The notes: a model not told the origin generated them from the sequence alone. A stretch of DNA of 64,000 nt from Clostridia bacterium (GCA_017577715.1 PKRC01000009.1:3985-67984); one strand, 5' to 3'; positions 1 to 8,892 are shown, counted from the first letter of the stretch. Made by a program: numbers and translations.

Positions 1-905
1 AAGATGCTCATCAAAAGTATAAACTATTACTCTCTGAATCACGAAGTGGAATCTCTGTTGACGAGGAAGAAATTATACGTCTTGATAGCATCATAAGCCC
101 CCTCATTAAAAAGGGACAGTCTTTACACCATATATGTTCTAATAACAGGGACGTCATTATGCACAGTGAAAGGACTATCTATAACTATGTTGATTATGGG
201 CTTTTTACTGCTAGAAATATCGATCTTCCAAGGAAAGTAGTATATCGACCAAGGAAGAAATCAGCTGACCATTTTAAAGTTGATAAATCCTGCAGAGTTG
301 GCCGTACCTATGAAGACTTTATTAACTTTTTAAAAGAACATCCCGATACACCTGTTGTTGAAATGGATACTGTAGAAGGTACAAAAGGTGGGAAGGTGCT
401 CCTTACAATCCACTTTATCGGTTCTCAGTTTATGCTGGCATTTATACGCGATGCCAACACTTCTCAGTCTGTCATTGATGTTTTTGAAGAACTTTACTTA
501 AAACTGGGTTTAGAAGTTTTTCAAAAGCTTTTTCCAGTTATACTTACGGACAATGGCAGCGAGTTTTCTAATCCTACTGCTATTGAGTTTGATAAAGCTG
601 GGAATCGAAGAACCTATATTTTCTATTGTGACCCTTCTTCCCCATATCAAAAAGGTGCAGTAGAAAACAATCATGAATTAATCCGCCGAGTTATTCCTAA
701 GGGGCATAGTTTTAATCCGTATCAGCAACAGGATATTACATTGATGATGAACCACATAAACTCTTATGGGCGAAAGAAACTAAATGACTGTTCACCATAT
801 GCAGTATTTAGGTTTCTCTATGGAGATGATATTCTCAAAAAATTAGGAGCAGAACTTATACCAGCCAATGAAGTTATACTAAATCCAACCCTTTTAAGAA
901 AGTGA
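1..905 (+). CDS. IS30-family transposase, 5'-truncated by window edge
   Basis: DDE transposase that moves an IS30-type insertion sequence. The frame is open from base 3 to the TGA at 903-905, about 300 codons, so the start lies upstream of the window; the ATG at 159 is internal. The catalytic triad is visible: Asp in MDTVEG (codon at 366), Asp in TDNGSEF (codon at 549) and Glu in GAVENNHE (codon at 663), with the usual IS30 C-terminal block ending in NPTLLRK. The HTH domain is probably outside the window. No downstream terminal inverted repeat can be assigned because the left end is absent. The catalytic residues look intact, so the element may be active. Confidence 0.9.
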   Translation, partial: DAHQKYKLLLSESRSGISVDEEEIIRLDSIISPLIKKGQSLHHICSNNRDVIMHSERTIYNYVDYGLFTARNIDLPRKVVYRPRKKSADHFKVDKSCRVGRTYEDFINFLKEHPDTPVVEMDTVEGTKGGKVLLTIHFIGSQFMLAFIRDANTSQSVIDVFEELYLKLGLEVFQKLFPVILTDNGSEFSNPTAIEFDKAGNRRTYIFYCDPSSPYQKGAVENNHELIRRVIPKGHSFNPYQQQDITLMMNHINSYGRKKLNDCSPYAVFRFLYGDDILKKLGAELIPANEVILNPTLLRK

Positions 906-1017
906 AATAAAAGAAACAGGTATTGTTGTAAGGGTAATACAAAAATTGTAAATTGAGCATGTGGAAGGGGTGGAAATCACCTTTGCAAAAAATGGTTGCT
1001 TTTTTCACCTTTGATAC

Positions 1018-1062
1018 TTTATGCCCAAAAACAGGCAATAATTGCCTGTTTTTGGGCATAAA
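1018..1062. repeat. Perfect 22-bp-arm palindrome
   Basis: Arms 1018-1039 and 1041-1062 are exact reverse complements around one central base; the core unit is ATGCCCAAAAACAGGCAA. It lies about 110 bases after the transposase stop. It has no good U-tract on either strand, so it is a poor Rho-independent terminator. It could be a head-to-head junction of IS ends or a protein-binding palindrome. Bases 906-1017 hold nothing recognisable. Confidence 0.75.
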
Positions 1063-1190
1063 GTCGATAAAAACAACTAAAAAATGTAAAAAATAAATTA
1101 TTTTTGGAAATAAAAATTGTTTGTTTTTTGAAATGGGTTGACCTTAATTCTTCAAAGTGGATTTTACTTTTTCATTTGACCCTCTCAAAG

Positions 1191-1311
1191 CTAGGACGAT
1201 ATTAGAACGATTAAGGACGATATTGAGTTTAAATATCGTCCTAGGCTCAAAGCCTTGATACAAGCGGATTTGAGGGACTTAAACACCCCTTTAGGACGAT
1301 AAAGACGATAT
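1191..1311. repeat. Cluster of GGACGATAT repeats, direct and inverted
   Basis: The motif AGGACGATATT or a close variant occurs at 1193-1203 and 1214-1224 (direct), 1232-1244 (inverted), 1293-1300 and 1303-1311 (partial direct). 1191-1203 and 1232-1244 form an exact 13-bp inverted repeat. The spacing resembles iterated binding sites, but no gene is nearby. Function unknown; it may be part of a mobile-element end. Confidence 0.6.
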
Positions 1312-1420
1312 TTTTCCTACTTCTTTATATGGCATATCACCCACTTAAAGCCACCATGCCCCCTTCTTTGAGGGGGAAGCGTACCGTTAAATCGTTGTGG
1401 TGGACAACAAACCAAAATCA

Positions 1421-1522
1421 GCGGTGGAGGATGCAAAAGCCCTATATACAACAGCATTTCAGCCACACCACAGCAAAAACACGTTGCAATTTTGGGATAC
1501 CGTTTATTTGCCACGTTTATCC
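1421..1522. repeat. Diverged direct repeat, copy 1
   Basis: Shares ordered blocks with 1767-1871: GGTGGA near the start, then AAAGCC, CAGCCACACCAC, TTTTGGGATA and TTTATCC near the end, with small indels between them. Conservation of block order over about 100 bases argues for an old duplication. Confidence 0.6.
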
Positions 1523-1766
1523 ATATTGCTGTGAATTGGTGAGTGGACTACAATTTCGCCCATCAAAACTAAAGCAGGAACACAATGCCATCCTCCACTT
1601 TTAAAGCTCGATTGCTAGCTAAAACAGTTATACCAAGGCTTTCCGTTCATTCTCCACTTTTATGTAAATTTTGCCCTTTATCCTCCACCTATCCCATGTT
1701 TCTAAGGAGGATAACAGTTATTCATCACCACCCTTTAAGGCGGTGGATGGAATTGAACAACCATAA

Positions 1767-1871
1767 GCTGGTGGATGGCTGCTAAAGCCTACAGACGACT
1801 GCATTTCCAGCCACACCACCACAAAATCATGCTCAATTTTTGGGATAGCTCACCACTTGCCAGATTTATCC
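1767..1871. repeat. Diverged direct repeat, copy 2
   Basis: Second copy of the segment at 1421-1522. The blocks GGTGGATGG, AAAGCC, CAGCCACACCAC, TTTTGGGATA and TTTATCC appear in the same order. Neither copy encodes a recognisable protein. Confidence 0.6.
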
Positions 1872-1935
1872 AAAATCAGCTTAATGCATTTTTGTTTTTC
1901 ATTGCATTACTTTTGCATTACTAACACCCATTTAT

Positions 1936-1968
1936 GAAAAATTCCAGGATTTTCAAAACCCTGGAATC
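1936..1968 (-). terminator. Rho-independent terminator of the tRNA operon
   Basis: Read on the minus strand: ATTCCAGG, an internal segment, CCTGGAAT, then TTTTTC. It sits 9 bases past the CCA end of tRNA-Leu, the last gene of the minus-strand tRNA cluster. Confidence 0.8.
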
Positions 1969-1976
1969 CTTGATAC

Positions 1977-2066
1977 TGGTGCCGGAGGCCGGACTCGAAC
2001 CGGCACGGTCTTCTTCAGACCCCAGGATTTTAAGTCCTGTGCGTCTGCCAGTTCCGCCACTCCGGC
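1977..2066 (-). tRNA. tRNA-Leu (anticodon TAA)
   Basis: Class II tRNA with long variable arm. On the minus strand the acceptor GCCGGAG pairs with CTCCGGC, the anticodon loop contains CTTAAAA, and the T loop is GGTTCGAGTCC. The 3' CCA is encoded (1977-1979). Last gene of a four-tRNA transcript. Confidence 0.95.
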
Positions 2067-2075
2067 AAAAATTAT

Positions 2076-2150
<75 letters not shown>

Positions 2151-2154
2151 ATGA

Positions 2155-2229
2155 TGGAGCGGGAAACGGGATTCGAACCCGCGGCTTTCACCTTGGCAAG
2201 GTGACGCTCTACCCCTGAGCTATTCCCGC
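2155..2229 (-). tRNA. tRNA-Gly (anticodon GCC)
   Basis: Minus-strand cloverleaf: acceptor GCGGGAA with TTCCCGC, anticodon stem-loop CACCTTGCCAAGGTG, T loop GGTTCGAATCC, encoded CCA at 2155-2157. Four bases separate it from tRNA-Cys. Confidence 0.95.
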
Positions 2230-2248
2230 GTATTATTATCTTGTACGC

Positions 2249-2324
<76 letters not shown>

Positions 2325-2434
2325 CTCTTGCTGTTTTTACCAGCTTGCTCACTCCTTGCTAGCATAAACAGCGCAACTGCTTTATCTGCCCCTTCAAGCC
2401 GTCACCATCTTGTGATGTTGTGTTAACTATTATT

Positions 2435-2463
2435 AGTATACGGTAGTCACAATTATAAGTCAA
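2435..2463 (-). promoter_or_regulatory. Sigma-A promoter of the tRNA operon
   Basis: On the minus strand TTGACT (2458-2463), 17-bp spacer, TATACT (2435-2440). Expected start near 2428, giving a leader of about 100 bases before tRNA-Phe. The rest of 2325-2543 holds nothing recognisable, and no terminator is evident after hisIE, so read-through from the his operon is possible. Confidence 0.7.
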
Positions 2464-2543
2464 AAACAGCCGTGGAGGATTTGGCACAACTATCTCCATA
2501 TTTCTCGCAAAATCTCGCATTATCTTTATCAATATCCTGTATG

Positions 2544-3269
2544 CTATCTCCGCCTCTTTAATTCTTCAAATACATCTTCAAGCGATATGCCCTGCTCAAC
2601 CAGAACTACCAACAGGTGGTATATAAGGTCACACGTTTCATATATGACTTCTGATTTTTTCCCATTTTTTACAGCTATTATCACCTCGGCTGACTCTTCT
2701 CCCACTTTCTTTAAAATCTTATCGATGCCCTTTTCAAACAGGTAGCAGGTATAAGACCCTTCCCTGGGATGCAGCTTCCTGTCCACTATGACGTCATACA
2801 GCTCCTGCAACACCGATGTGTTTTGATTTATAGGGGACTGTGCTTCGGCGTATACCTCTTCTGGGATAAATACCCTTTCTCCCTTTACAGTCCATGTACC
2901 AGTGGCTTTGTCTGCAGCACGATAAAAACAGGATTTATAACCGGTATGGCAGGCGGCCTTCACCTGCTCCACTTTAAACAGCAAGGCATCTCCATCGCAG
3001 TCTATAAATACTTCCTTAATTTTCTGGATATGTCCAGAAGTTTCGCCCTTTTTCCATATCTTTCTACGAGTTCTGCTCCAAAAATGGGTTATTCCGGTTT
3101 CAAGGCTTTTTTGGAAAGCCTCGCGGTTCATGTAGCCCACCATCAACACTTCCCCGGTATCATGATCCTGTACTATAGCGGGGACCACACCGTCAGCGTT
3201 AAAGCTTATCTCATCTATCAAGGTATTCAAAACCCCTTCTCTAAAATTATCAACTTCTATGGCTTTCAT
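2544..3269 (-). CDS. hisI: Bifunctional phosphoribosyl-AMP cyclohydrolase / phosphoribosyl-ATP pyrophosphatase HisIE
   Basis: Cytosolic fusion enzyme for steps 2 and 3 of histidine synthesis: HisE hydrolyses PR-ATP to PR-AMP and HisI opens the purine ring. HisI spans about residues 20-118 with the metal-binding DCDGD (90-94) and Cys107/Cys114; HisE spans about 153-241 with EKGIDKILKKVGEESAE. At 241 residues it is slightly longer than usual, through the N-terminal extension. ATG preceded by GGGGTAAAAAG. Last gene of the his operon, 4 bases after hisA. In many Clostridia hisF sits between hisA and hisI; here it does not. Confidence 0.95.
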   Translation of the reverse strand: MKAIEVDNFREGVLNTLIDEISFNADGVVPAIVQDHDTGEVLMVGYMNREAFQKSLETGITHFWSRTRRKIWKKGETSGHIQKIKEVFIDCDGDALLFKVEQVKAACHTGYKSCFYRAADKATGTWTVKGERVFIPEEVYAEAQSPINQNTSVLQELYDVIVDRKLHPREGSYTCYLFEKGIDKILKKVGEESAEVIIAVKNGKKSEVIYETCDLIYHLLVVLVEQGISLEDVFEELKRRR

Positions 3270-3273
3270 CTTT

Positions 3274-3993
3274 TTACCCCTCCTCCAGCTTTAAAGCTTC
3301 CCTTAAATCTATCTTGCCGCTATATAGTGCCTTGCCTATGATGACGCCGGCTGCTCCAGCAGATTTAAGCCCCACTATGTGTTCCAGAGAGCTTACCCCA
3401 CCCGATGCTATTACCTTGAGGCCCGTCTCTTCTATCATCTCCTGAGTGGCTGATATATTTGGTCCTTCCAGCATGCCATCGCGCAGTATATCGGTATAAA
3501 CTATGGTTTCCACTCCCATCTCCTTCACCTTTTTGCCCAGCTCAATAGGCGTTATGTCGCTCACCTTTATCCAGCCCCTTACGGCTATCCTGTTGTCTCT
3601 TGCATCTATCCCAACGGCTATGGAGGAGCCAAAACGCTTCACCGCCAATTCAATCAATTCAGGATTTTCTATGGCCACCGTGCCCAGTATAATCCTTGCC
3701 ACGCCGACTTCCTCTAAAAGATGGGATATCCTTTCCATAGAACGTATACCGCCGCCCACCTGAATGGGTATATCGACTTCTTTTACAATTCTCTTTATAA
3801 TATCCTCGTTGTGGGAATATCCCTGGAATGCCCCATCCAGGTCCACCACATGGAGAAAAGATGCTCCCTTTTCTTTCCACTGCACAGCAACTTCTACCGG
3901 ATCCTGGCTGTATACCGTCTGCTGATCAACCCTACCTTGCCTTAACCTAACGCATTTCCCTTCTTTTATATCTATAGCCGGATAAACGGTCAT
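3274..3993 (-). CDS. hisA: ProFAR isomerase HisA
   Basis: (Beta-alpha)8 barrel enzyme of 239 residues that isomerises the aminoaldose ProFAR to the aminoketose PRFAR, the substrate of HisH-HisF. The catalytic Asp8 in YPAIDIKEGKCVRL and the second-half Asp in VYTDILRDGM are present, with phosphate-binding GGGIR and ASGGVSS. Start ATG follows GGGGGTAATTTCAGAAC. It follows hisB by 28 bases, where hisH would normally lie, and precedes hisIE by 4 bases, where hisF would normally lie. Confidence 0.95.
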   Translation of the reverse strand: MTVYPAIDIKEGKCVRLRQGRVDQQTVYSQDPVEVAVQWKEKGASFLHVVDLDGAFQGYSHNEDIIKRIVKEVDIPIQVGGGIRSMERISHLLEEVGVARIILGTVAIENPELIELAVKRFGSSIAVGIDARDNRIAVRGWIKVSDITPIELGKKVKEMGVETIVYTDILRDGMLEGPNISATQEMIEETGLKVIASGGVSSLEHIVGLKSAGAAGVIIGKALYSGKIDLREALKLEEG

Positions 3994-4021
3994 GTTCTGA
4001 AATTACCCCCATTTTCAAAAA

Positions 4022-4615
4022 TCAGTCAATTATCCCCTTGGTAGAGGGAATTCCATCGGCATTCTTTTCCAAAGCCACGGCCTGCTTTAAAGCCCGTGCA
4101 AAAGCCTTAAAGACAGCCTCCAGCATGTGATGGGCATTTTTCCCGTACAAAACCCTTATGTGCAACGTGATCCCGCATTGGTTGGAGAAAGCCCTGAAAA
4201 ACTCCTCGGCAAGCTGGGTATCAAAATCCCCTATCATGGGAACAAGGGTAGGCATATCGTAATGCAGATAAGGCCGTCCGCTGATGTCCAGGCTTACCAT
4301 GGCCAGCGATTCGTCCATGGGCACAAATGCTGTACCGTAACGGAATATGCCCCTTTTATCTCCTAGCGCCTGTGCAAAAGCCCTACCCAATACGATGCCC
4401 ACATCCTCAACGGTATGGTGACCGTCCACATCCAAATCGCCACGACATTCAACGGCGATGTCAAAGCCGCTGTGTCCTGCCAGGATGGTGAGCATGTGGT
4501 CAAAAAAACCGATGCCGGTACTTACTTGGGCCAGCCCCTTTCCGTCTAGCTTTATTTCCACCTTTACGTGTGTTTCGTTGGAATGCCTTTCGGCCCTGCC
4601 TATCCGTTGATCCAT
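4022..4615 (-). CDS. hisB: Imidazoleglycerol-phosphate dehydratase HisB
   Basis: Manganese enzyme of 197 residues that dehydrates imidazole-glycerol phosphate to imidazole-acetol phosphate. Metal-ligand motifs are visible: FFDHML (37-42), GHHTVEDVG (65-73) and NAHHMLEAVFKAFARAL near the C-terminus. Monofunctional length, without the phosphatase domain found in enterobacteria; a PHP phosphatase at 11 kb can supply that step. Three bases separate it from hisC. Confidence 0.95.
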   Translation of the reverse strand: MDQRIGRAERHSNETHVKVEIKLDGKGLAQVSTGIGFFDHMLTILAGHSGFDIAVECRGDLDVDGHHTVEDVGIVLGRAFAQALGDKRGIFRYGTAFVPMDESLAMVSLDISGRPYLHYDMPTLVPMIGDFDTQLAEEFFRAFSNQCGITLHIRVLYGKNAHHMLEAVFKAFARALKQAVALEKNADGIPSTKGIID

Positions 4616-4618
4616 GTT

Positions 4619-5680
4619 TTATCCCTCCAGTATACGCTCCAGTGCCTTTATAAAATACTCATTGTCCTGCCTGGTGCTTACCGTGATGCGCAGATGATCT
4701 TTGAGCCGGGGATGATTGGGGAAATTGCGAACCAGTATGCCTTCCCTTATCAGCTCTTTGTGTACATTTTGAGCATTGGGAACTTTTATGAGCAGGAAAT
4801 TGGCCTTCGATGGATATACCTCGATCCCTTTAAAGCCACGTAATTTATGATACATCCATTCCCTTTCACTTACTATGCTAGCAATCCTGCTGCTAAATAT
4901 GCTCATGTTTTCTAGCACCAGCTGTGCTGCCCTTTGCGAGAAGCTGCTGACATTGTAAGGCGGCTTTACAGCGTATATCCCTTCAATTAGCTCCCGGTTG
5001 CCTATAAGGTATCCAACGCGCAGACCTGCCAGTCCAAAAGCCTTTGAAAAGGTCTTAAGTACCAGTGCATTGGGGTAATTAGTCATCTGAGACGCAATGG
5101 AGTGCCCACAAAACTCGCCATAGGCCTCATCCACCACTACCACGCCATTAAAAGCCGTGACTAGCTTCATAAGTTCATCTTTATGGATGACGTTGCCCGT
5201 AGGGTTGTTGGGAGAACATATAAATATGAGTTTGGGTTTGTGCTGTTCCATGGCCCTATAAAACCGGCTCATGTCGTAGTTGAAACCTTCACCCAGCGGC
5301 ACCCCTATTGGGATGCCCCCCGCTATACGGGTGAATACCTCGTACATTGTGAAGGATGGGTTGGGATACAGCACCACGTCTCCTTTTCCCACGAATGCGC
5401 TTATCACCACCCTTATTAGCTCATCCGAACCGGCCCCAACCATAACCTCCTGGGGCGATACGCCGCAATATCTGGAAATGGCCTCTTTTAAAGCGGTTGC
5501 GTCCGAATCGGGGTACCTGTTAAATTGGTACCCCCGCATTAGTTCGTTTGCCAACCGTTGCCTGATGGCATCGGGCAGATCATAGGGGCTTTCATTGGCA
5601 TCCATTTTGATCCTGTATGGTATGCTGTCAACCTTGTATGGCTTTAAACCTTTAAGATCATCGCGCATGAATTTATCCAT
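4619..5680 (-). CDS. hisC: Histidinol-phosphate aminotransferase HisC
   Basis: PLP-dependent fold-type I aminotransferase of 353 residues that converts imidazole-acetol phosphate and glutamate to histidinol phosphate. The PLP lysine is Lys213 in KTFSKAFGLAGLRVGY; SPNNPTG and VVVDEAYGEF are the substrate and cofactor contacts. Its start overlaps the end of hisD by 8 bases, suggesting translational coupling. A second in-frame ATG four codons in is an alternative start. Confidence 0.95.
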   Translation of the reverse strand: MDKFMRDDLKGLKPYKVDSIPYRIKMDANESPYDLPDAIRQRLANELMRGYQFNRYPDSDATALKEAISRYCGVSPQEVMVGAGSDELIRVVISAFVGKGDVVLYPNPSFTMYEVFTRIAGGIPIGVPLGEGFNYDMSRFYRAMEQHKPKLIFICSPNNPTGNVIHKDELMKLVTAFNGVVVVDEAYGEFCGHSIASQMTNYPNALVLKTFSKAFGLAGLRVGYLIGNRELIEGIYAVKPPYNVSSFSQRAAQLVLENMSIFSSRIASIVSEREWMYHKLRGFKGIEVYPSKANFLLIKVPNAQNVHKELIREGILVRNFPNHPRLKDHLRITVSTRQDNEYFIKALERILEG

Positions 5681-6977
5681 TTTCTTTGAACCTCACTTTT
5701 ATGGAATTGGCATGAGCGGTTAACCCTTCCCTGTTGGCAAACTCTATGACATCGTGAGCAATGGCCCTTAAGGATTTTTCGGTGTAGGATATTATATTGG
5801 ACCTCTTTACGAAATCGTATACTCCTAAGGGTGAAAAGAAGCGCGCTGTACCGCCCGTTGGCAGTACGTGGTTGGGACCGGCCATATAATCTCCCACCGG
5901 TTCGGGGGTATAATGTCCCAAAAATATGGCCCCCGCATGTTTGACAGCTTCCAAAATCTCAAAGGGGTTGCGTACCGCCAGCTCCAGGTGCTCCGGACCA
6001 ACAGCATTTGCCAGCTCTATGGCCTGCTCAATATGATCTACGACGATCAGCGCTCCAAAATTACTTAAAGAAGCCCGTACGATGTCTTTGGTCGATAAAC
6101 CTTCAACCTGCCTTTGCAGTTCCTCAAGCACGCGGCCGGCCAGGTTGCTACAGGTGGTTACCAGGATGGCCGACGCCATTGGGTCGTGTTCGGCCTGAGA
6201 CATCAGGTCAGCTGCTACAAAAGCCGGGTTGGCCGAATCATCGGCCAGCACCATCACCTCGCTGGGGCCTGCTATCATGTCGATGTCAACATAACCGTAT
6301 ACCTCCTTTTTGGCCAAGGCAACGTAAATGTTTCCTGGGCCTACTATCTTATCCACCTTGGGTATGGTTGGGGTACCAAAGGCCAATGCTGCTATGGCCT
6401 GTGCCCCTCCTACTTTAAATATCCTTTTACATCCCGCCTCACAGGCTGCCACTAGGGTATAAGGATTTATTTTTTTATCCTTCCCAGGAGGCGTAACCAT
6501 GATGATATCGGATACCCCCGCCACCTTTGCAGGGATGACGTTCATGAGCACCGATGAGGGATAAGCGGCACGTCCTCCCGGCACATAAACTCCAACCCGC
6601 TCCAGTGGTACTATGCGCTGCCCCAAAATTATGCCCTTTTCATCGATGAGCCACCAGGAATTTTCAATCTGTCTGCTGTGAAATCTTTGGATATTATCAC
6701 GGGCACGTTTGAGCAAACTTATGTAACCGTTATCCACCTTTGAATAGGCTTCTTTAACTTCCTCTTCCGATACCAGCATTTCCTGTACATCGTCGTAGTA
6801 TACTCCGTCAAATCGAGCGGTATACTCCAGTACAGCTTCATCCCCTCGTCGCTGGACAGCCGAAAGTATTTTCAATACCACGTCCCTTTCCTTCTCAGAA
6901 GATGCCTGCAAGCGCCTGTTTAGATTTCCCAGTATCCAGTTGGTATCCTTACCCCTTCCGTCAATTAACTTTACCAT
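5673..6977 (-). CDS. hisD: Histidinol dehydrogenase HisD
   Basis: Zinc- and NAD-dependent enzyme of 434 residues that oxidises histidinol to histidine in two steps. Typical features are PGGRAAYPSSVLM, GPGNIYVALAK, GPSEVMVLAD, SQAEHDP (zinc ligands) and the C-terminal GPNHVLPTGGTARFFSPLGV signature. The ATG lies inside the end of hisG (17-base overlap), preceded by GGAACGAG. Family length is normal. Confidence 0.96.
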   Translation of the reverse strand: MVKLIDGRGKDTNWILGNLNRRLQASSEKERDVVLKILSAVQRRGDEAVLEYTARFDGVYYDDVQEMLVSEEEVKEAYSKVDNGYISLLKRARDNIQRFHSRQIENSWWLIDEKGIILGQRIVPLERVGVYVPGGRAAYPSSVLMNVIPAKVAGVSDIIMVTPPGKDKKINPYTLVAACEAGCKRIFKVGGAQAIAALAFGTPTIPKVDKIVGPGNIYVALAKKEVYGYVDIDMIAGPSEVMVLADDSANPAFVAADLMSQAEHDPMASAILVTTCSNLAGRVLEELQRQVEGLSTKDIVRASLSNFGALIVVDHIEQAIELANAVGPEHLELAVRNPFEILEAVKHAGAIFLGHYTPEPVGDYMAGPNHVLPTGGTARFFSPLGVYDFVKRSNIISYTEKSLRAIAHDVIEFANREGLTAHANSIKVRFKENG

Positions 6978-7611
6978 TTTCTCGTTCCTCCACTACCCTT
7001 TGAATGTCGTCGATCAGGGCCTTTATCTCCCTGTTCTTCATTTTCAGGCTGACGCGGTTGACCACCAGCCTGGCGCTTACGCTGCATATCTCTTCGAGTA
7101 TCACAAGCCCATTTTCTTTAAGGGTTCTGCCGCTCTCGACTATATCCACAATTACATCCGATAGTCCCGTTAAAGGCCCTAACTCTACCGAGCCATTCAG
7201 CTTTATAATCTCTACGCTCTTGCCCTTATGCAAAAAATAGTTACGCGCTATATTGGGGTACTTTGTAGCTACGCGTGTATGTGAATGCGTGATCCAGACA
7301 TCCCGTTTTTCAGGAAAACCGGCCACCACGAGCTTACACCGGCCAAACTTCAAATCCAGCATCTCATACAGCAAGCGCTCTTCCTCCAGCAAAGTATCCT
7401 TTCCTACAATGCCCATATCAGCTATGCCGTATTCCACATATGTTGGAACATCATTGGGCTTGACCAGAATCATTCGGATTTGCCGGTCGGGGGTAAAGAA
7501 GAACAGCTTTCTAGACGGCTCCTTCAGCTGGCGGCAGTCAACGCCAGCAGCTTCTAGGATATCTATGGCTTGCTCCATAAGCCTTCCTTTGGCAAGAGCT
7601 ATAGTTATCAA
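6961..7611 (-). CDS. hisG: ATP phosphoribosyltransferase, short-form catalytic subunit HisG
   Basis: First committed enzyme of the pathway, joining PRPP and ATP. At 216 residues it is the short form, which lacks the C-terminal regulatory domain and needs HisZ, encoded immediately upstream. MITIALAKGRLMEQAIDIL and the PRPP-binding IVDIVESGRTLKENGL are present. The start is TTG, with AGGGG eight bases upstream. Feedback inhibition would act through HisZ. Confidence 0.94.
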   Translation of the reverse strand: MITIALAKGRLMEQAIDILEAAGVDCRQLKEPSRKLFFFTPDRQIRMILVKPNDVPTYVEYGIADMGIVGKDTLLEEERLLYEMLDLKFGRCKLVVAGFPEKRDVWITHSHTRVATKYPNIARNYFLHKGKSVEIIKLNGSVELGPLTGLSDVIVDIVESGRTLKENGLVILEEICSVSARLVVNRVSLKMKNREIKALIDDIQRVVEERENGKVN

Positions 7612-7671
7612 TGAAGTTTCCCCTTTCTGTTAAGCTGAAATTGTATCGGCAAGTAAAATTCGGCCTATATC

Positions 7672-8892
7672 TTACTCAATGCCTATTTCGTATTCGATGA
7701 CTTCTGCGTTTACCTTAAATTCTACCACTTTGGGGATGCACCTTTGTCTGGCGTAATCCAGGGGGGTTATGGAGCTGTCAACAGGCAAAAACATCTCTAC
7801 CCTCATATTTTGCCTTTTCAGACGTTGCATCAGATGGTATGCTTCTCTTCTTTGCCCATCTTGAGCCACCACAAGCACGTCCACCCCTGGTACCTGTTTC
7901 AATTTTCCCTGGCGTTCCAACGCTATGAGTAACCTTTTTATACCCACCGCAAATCCCGTAGCCGGAAGGTCTCGTCCAAATTCCGATACCAGCCTATCGT
8001 ATCGCCCACCACCGCATATCGGATAGCCCAACTCTCTGGTAATGCCCCTGAAAATAATGCCGGTATAAAAGTTAAAGCTATGGACCATTCCCAAATCGAA
8101 GGTTACAAAACGGTCGAAGCCATAATCCTTTAAAATTCCATACACTTGATATATGTTTTCCAAAGCAGCCCTGCATTTGGGATTACGGGAAATTTTCATA
8201 GCATCCTCTAGAATTTGACTGTCTCCATAAAGCTGCGGCAAACGATATAGGGTATCTTTAATTTGCTCAGAAATGGGCAATTTTTTGAGAAACATCTCAA
8301 GGGCCAACATGTTTTTATGGTCAATCAGGCTCCGGATTTCTTCCACTTCTTCTTGGACAAGGCCAGCCTCCTCAATCAAACCTTTAAAAAATTCCACCTG
8401 TCCTATATCTATCTGAAACTCTTTAAGCCCTAGCTCCAGAAACAGCTGAATGGCCATGGCTACCACTTCAGCATCGGCTTCGGGGTCACTTACGCCCAAA
8501 AGCTCCATTCCTGCCTGGGCTACCTCCCGCTGTTTCCCGGCTTGAAAGTTACCATATCTATACACATTCCCCAGATAAAACAACCGTAAAGGCAATGGGT
8601 CGTTAGCCATCTTGGTTCCCACCACTCTGGCGATGGGCATGGTGATATCGGGACGCAATACCAGAATTCTGCCTTCCGGATCTATTAACTTAAACATCTG
8701 TTCTTGCTCGATGGAAGGCTTTACCCCAGCAAATACGTCGAAAAATTCAATTATAGGGGTCTCGATCTCATTGTATCCGCTTAAATAGAAAAATCTTCTA
8801 ATGGTATCTTCTATCTCGCGTTTGTTGTAGCATTCATCGGGGAGATAATCCTGCACTCCCTCAGGTAGTCTTAATTTCAACTTACCCAACAT
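7672..8892 (-). CDS. hisZ: ATP phosphoribosyltransferase regulatory subunit HisZ
   Basis: Catalytically inactive histidyl-tRNA synthetase paralogue that forms the hetero-octameric enzyme with short HisG and senses histidine. Class II synthetase core elements are visible: TPIIEFFDVFAG, the motif-2-like RYGNFQAGKQREVAQAGMEL, and FNFYTGIIFRGI plus GGGRYDRL near residue 290. I place the start at the ATG at 8892 because GGGGG lies 6 bases upstream; an adjacent TTG at 8895 is the alternative. First gene of the his operon, 60 bases before hisG. Confidence 0.93.
   Translation of the reverse strand: MLGKLKLRLPEGVQDYLPDECYNKREIEDTIRRFFYLSGYNEIETPIIEFFDVFAGVKPSIEQEQMFKLIDPEGRILVLRPDITMPIARVVGTKMANDPLPLRLFYLGNVYRYGNFQAGKQREVAQAGMELLGVSDPEADAEVVAMAIQLFLELGLKEFQIDIGQVEFFKGLIEEAGLVQEEVEEIRSLIDHKNMLALEMFLKKLPISEQIKDTLYRLPQLYGDSQILEDAMKISRNPKCRAALENIYQVYGILKDYGFDRFVTFDLGMVHSFNFYTGIIFRGITRELGYPICGGGRYDRLVSEFGRDLPATGFAVGIKRLLIALERQGKLKQVPGVDVLVVAQDGQRREAYHLMQRLKRQNMRVEMFLPVDSSITPLDYARQRCIPKVVEFKVNAEVIEYEIGIE

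Larger units (their letters stand above)
1312..1935. other. Non-coding stretch with a duplicated 0.1-kb segment
   Basis: No credible gene: open frames here are short, lack ribosome binding sites and encode no recognisable domain. The only structure found is the diverged direct repeat listed at 1421-1522 and 1767-1871, and several purine/pyrimidine-biased phrases of the GGTGGA / TCCACC type. It looks like decayed mobile or duplicated DNA between the IS30 element and the tRNA cluster. Confidence 0.5.

Noticed and set aside
1329..1785. Plus-strand ORFs in the region before the tRNAs
   Set aside because: Short, proline- and histidine-rich low-complexity translations without ribosome binding sites; the nucleotide repeat structure explains the region better.
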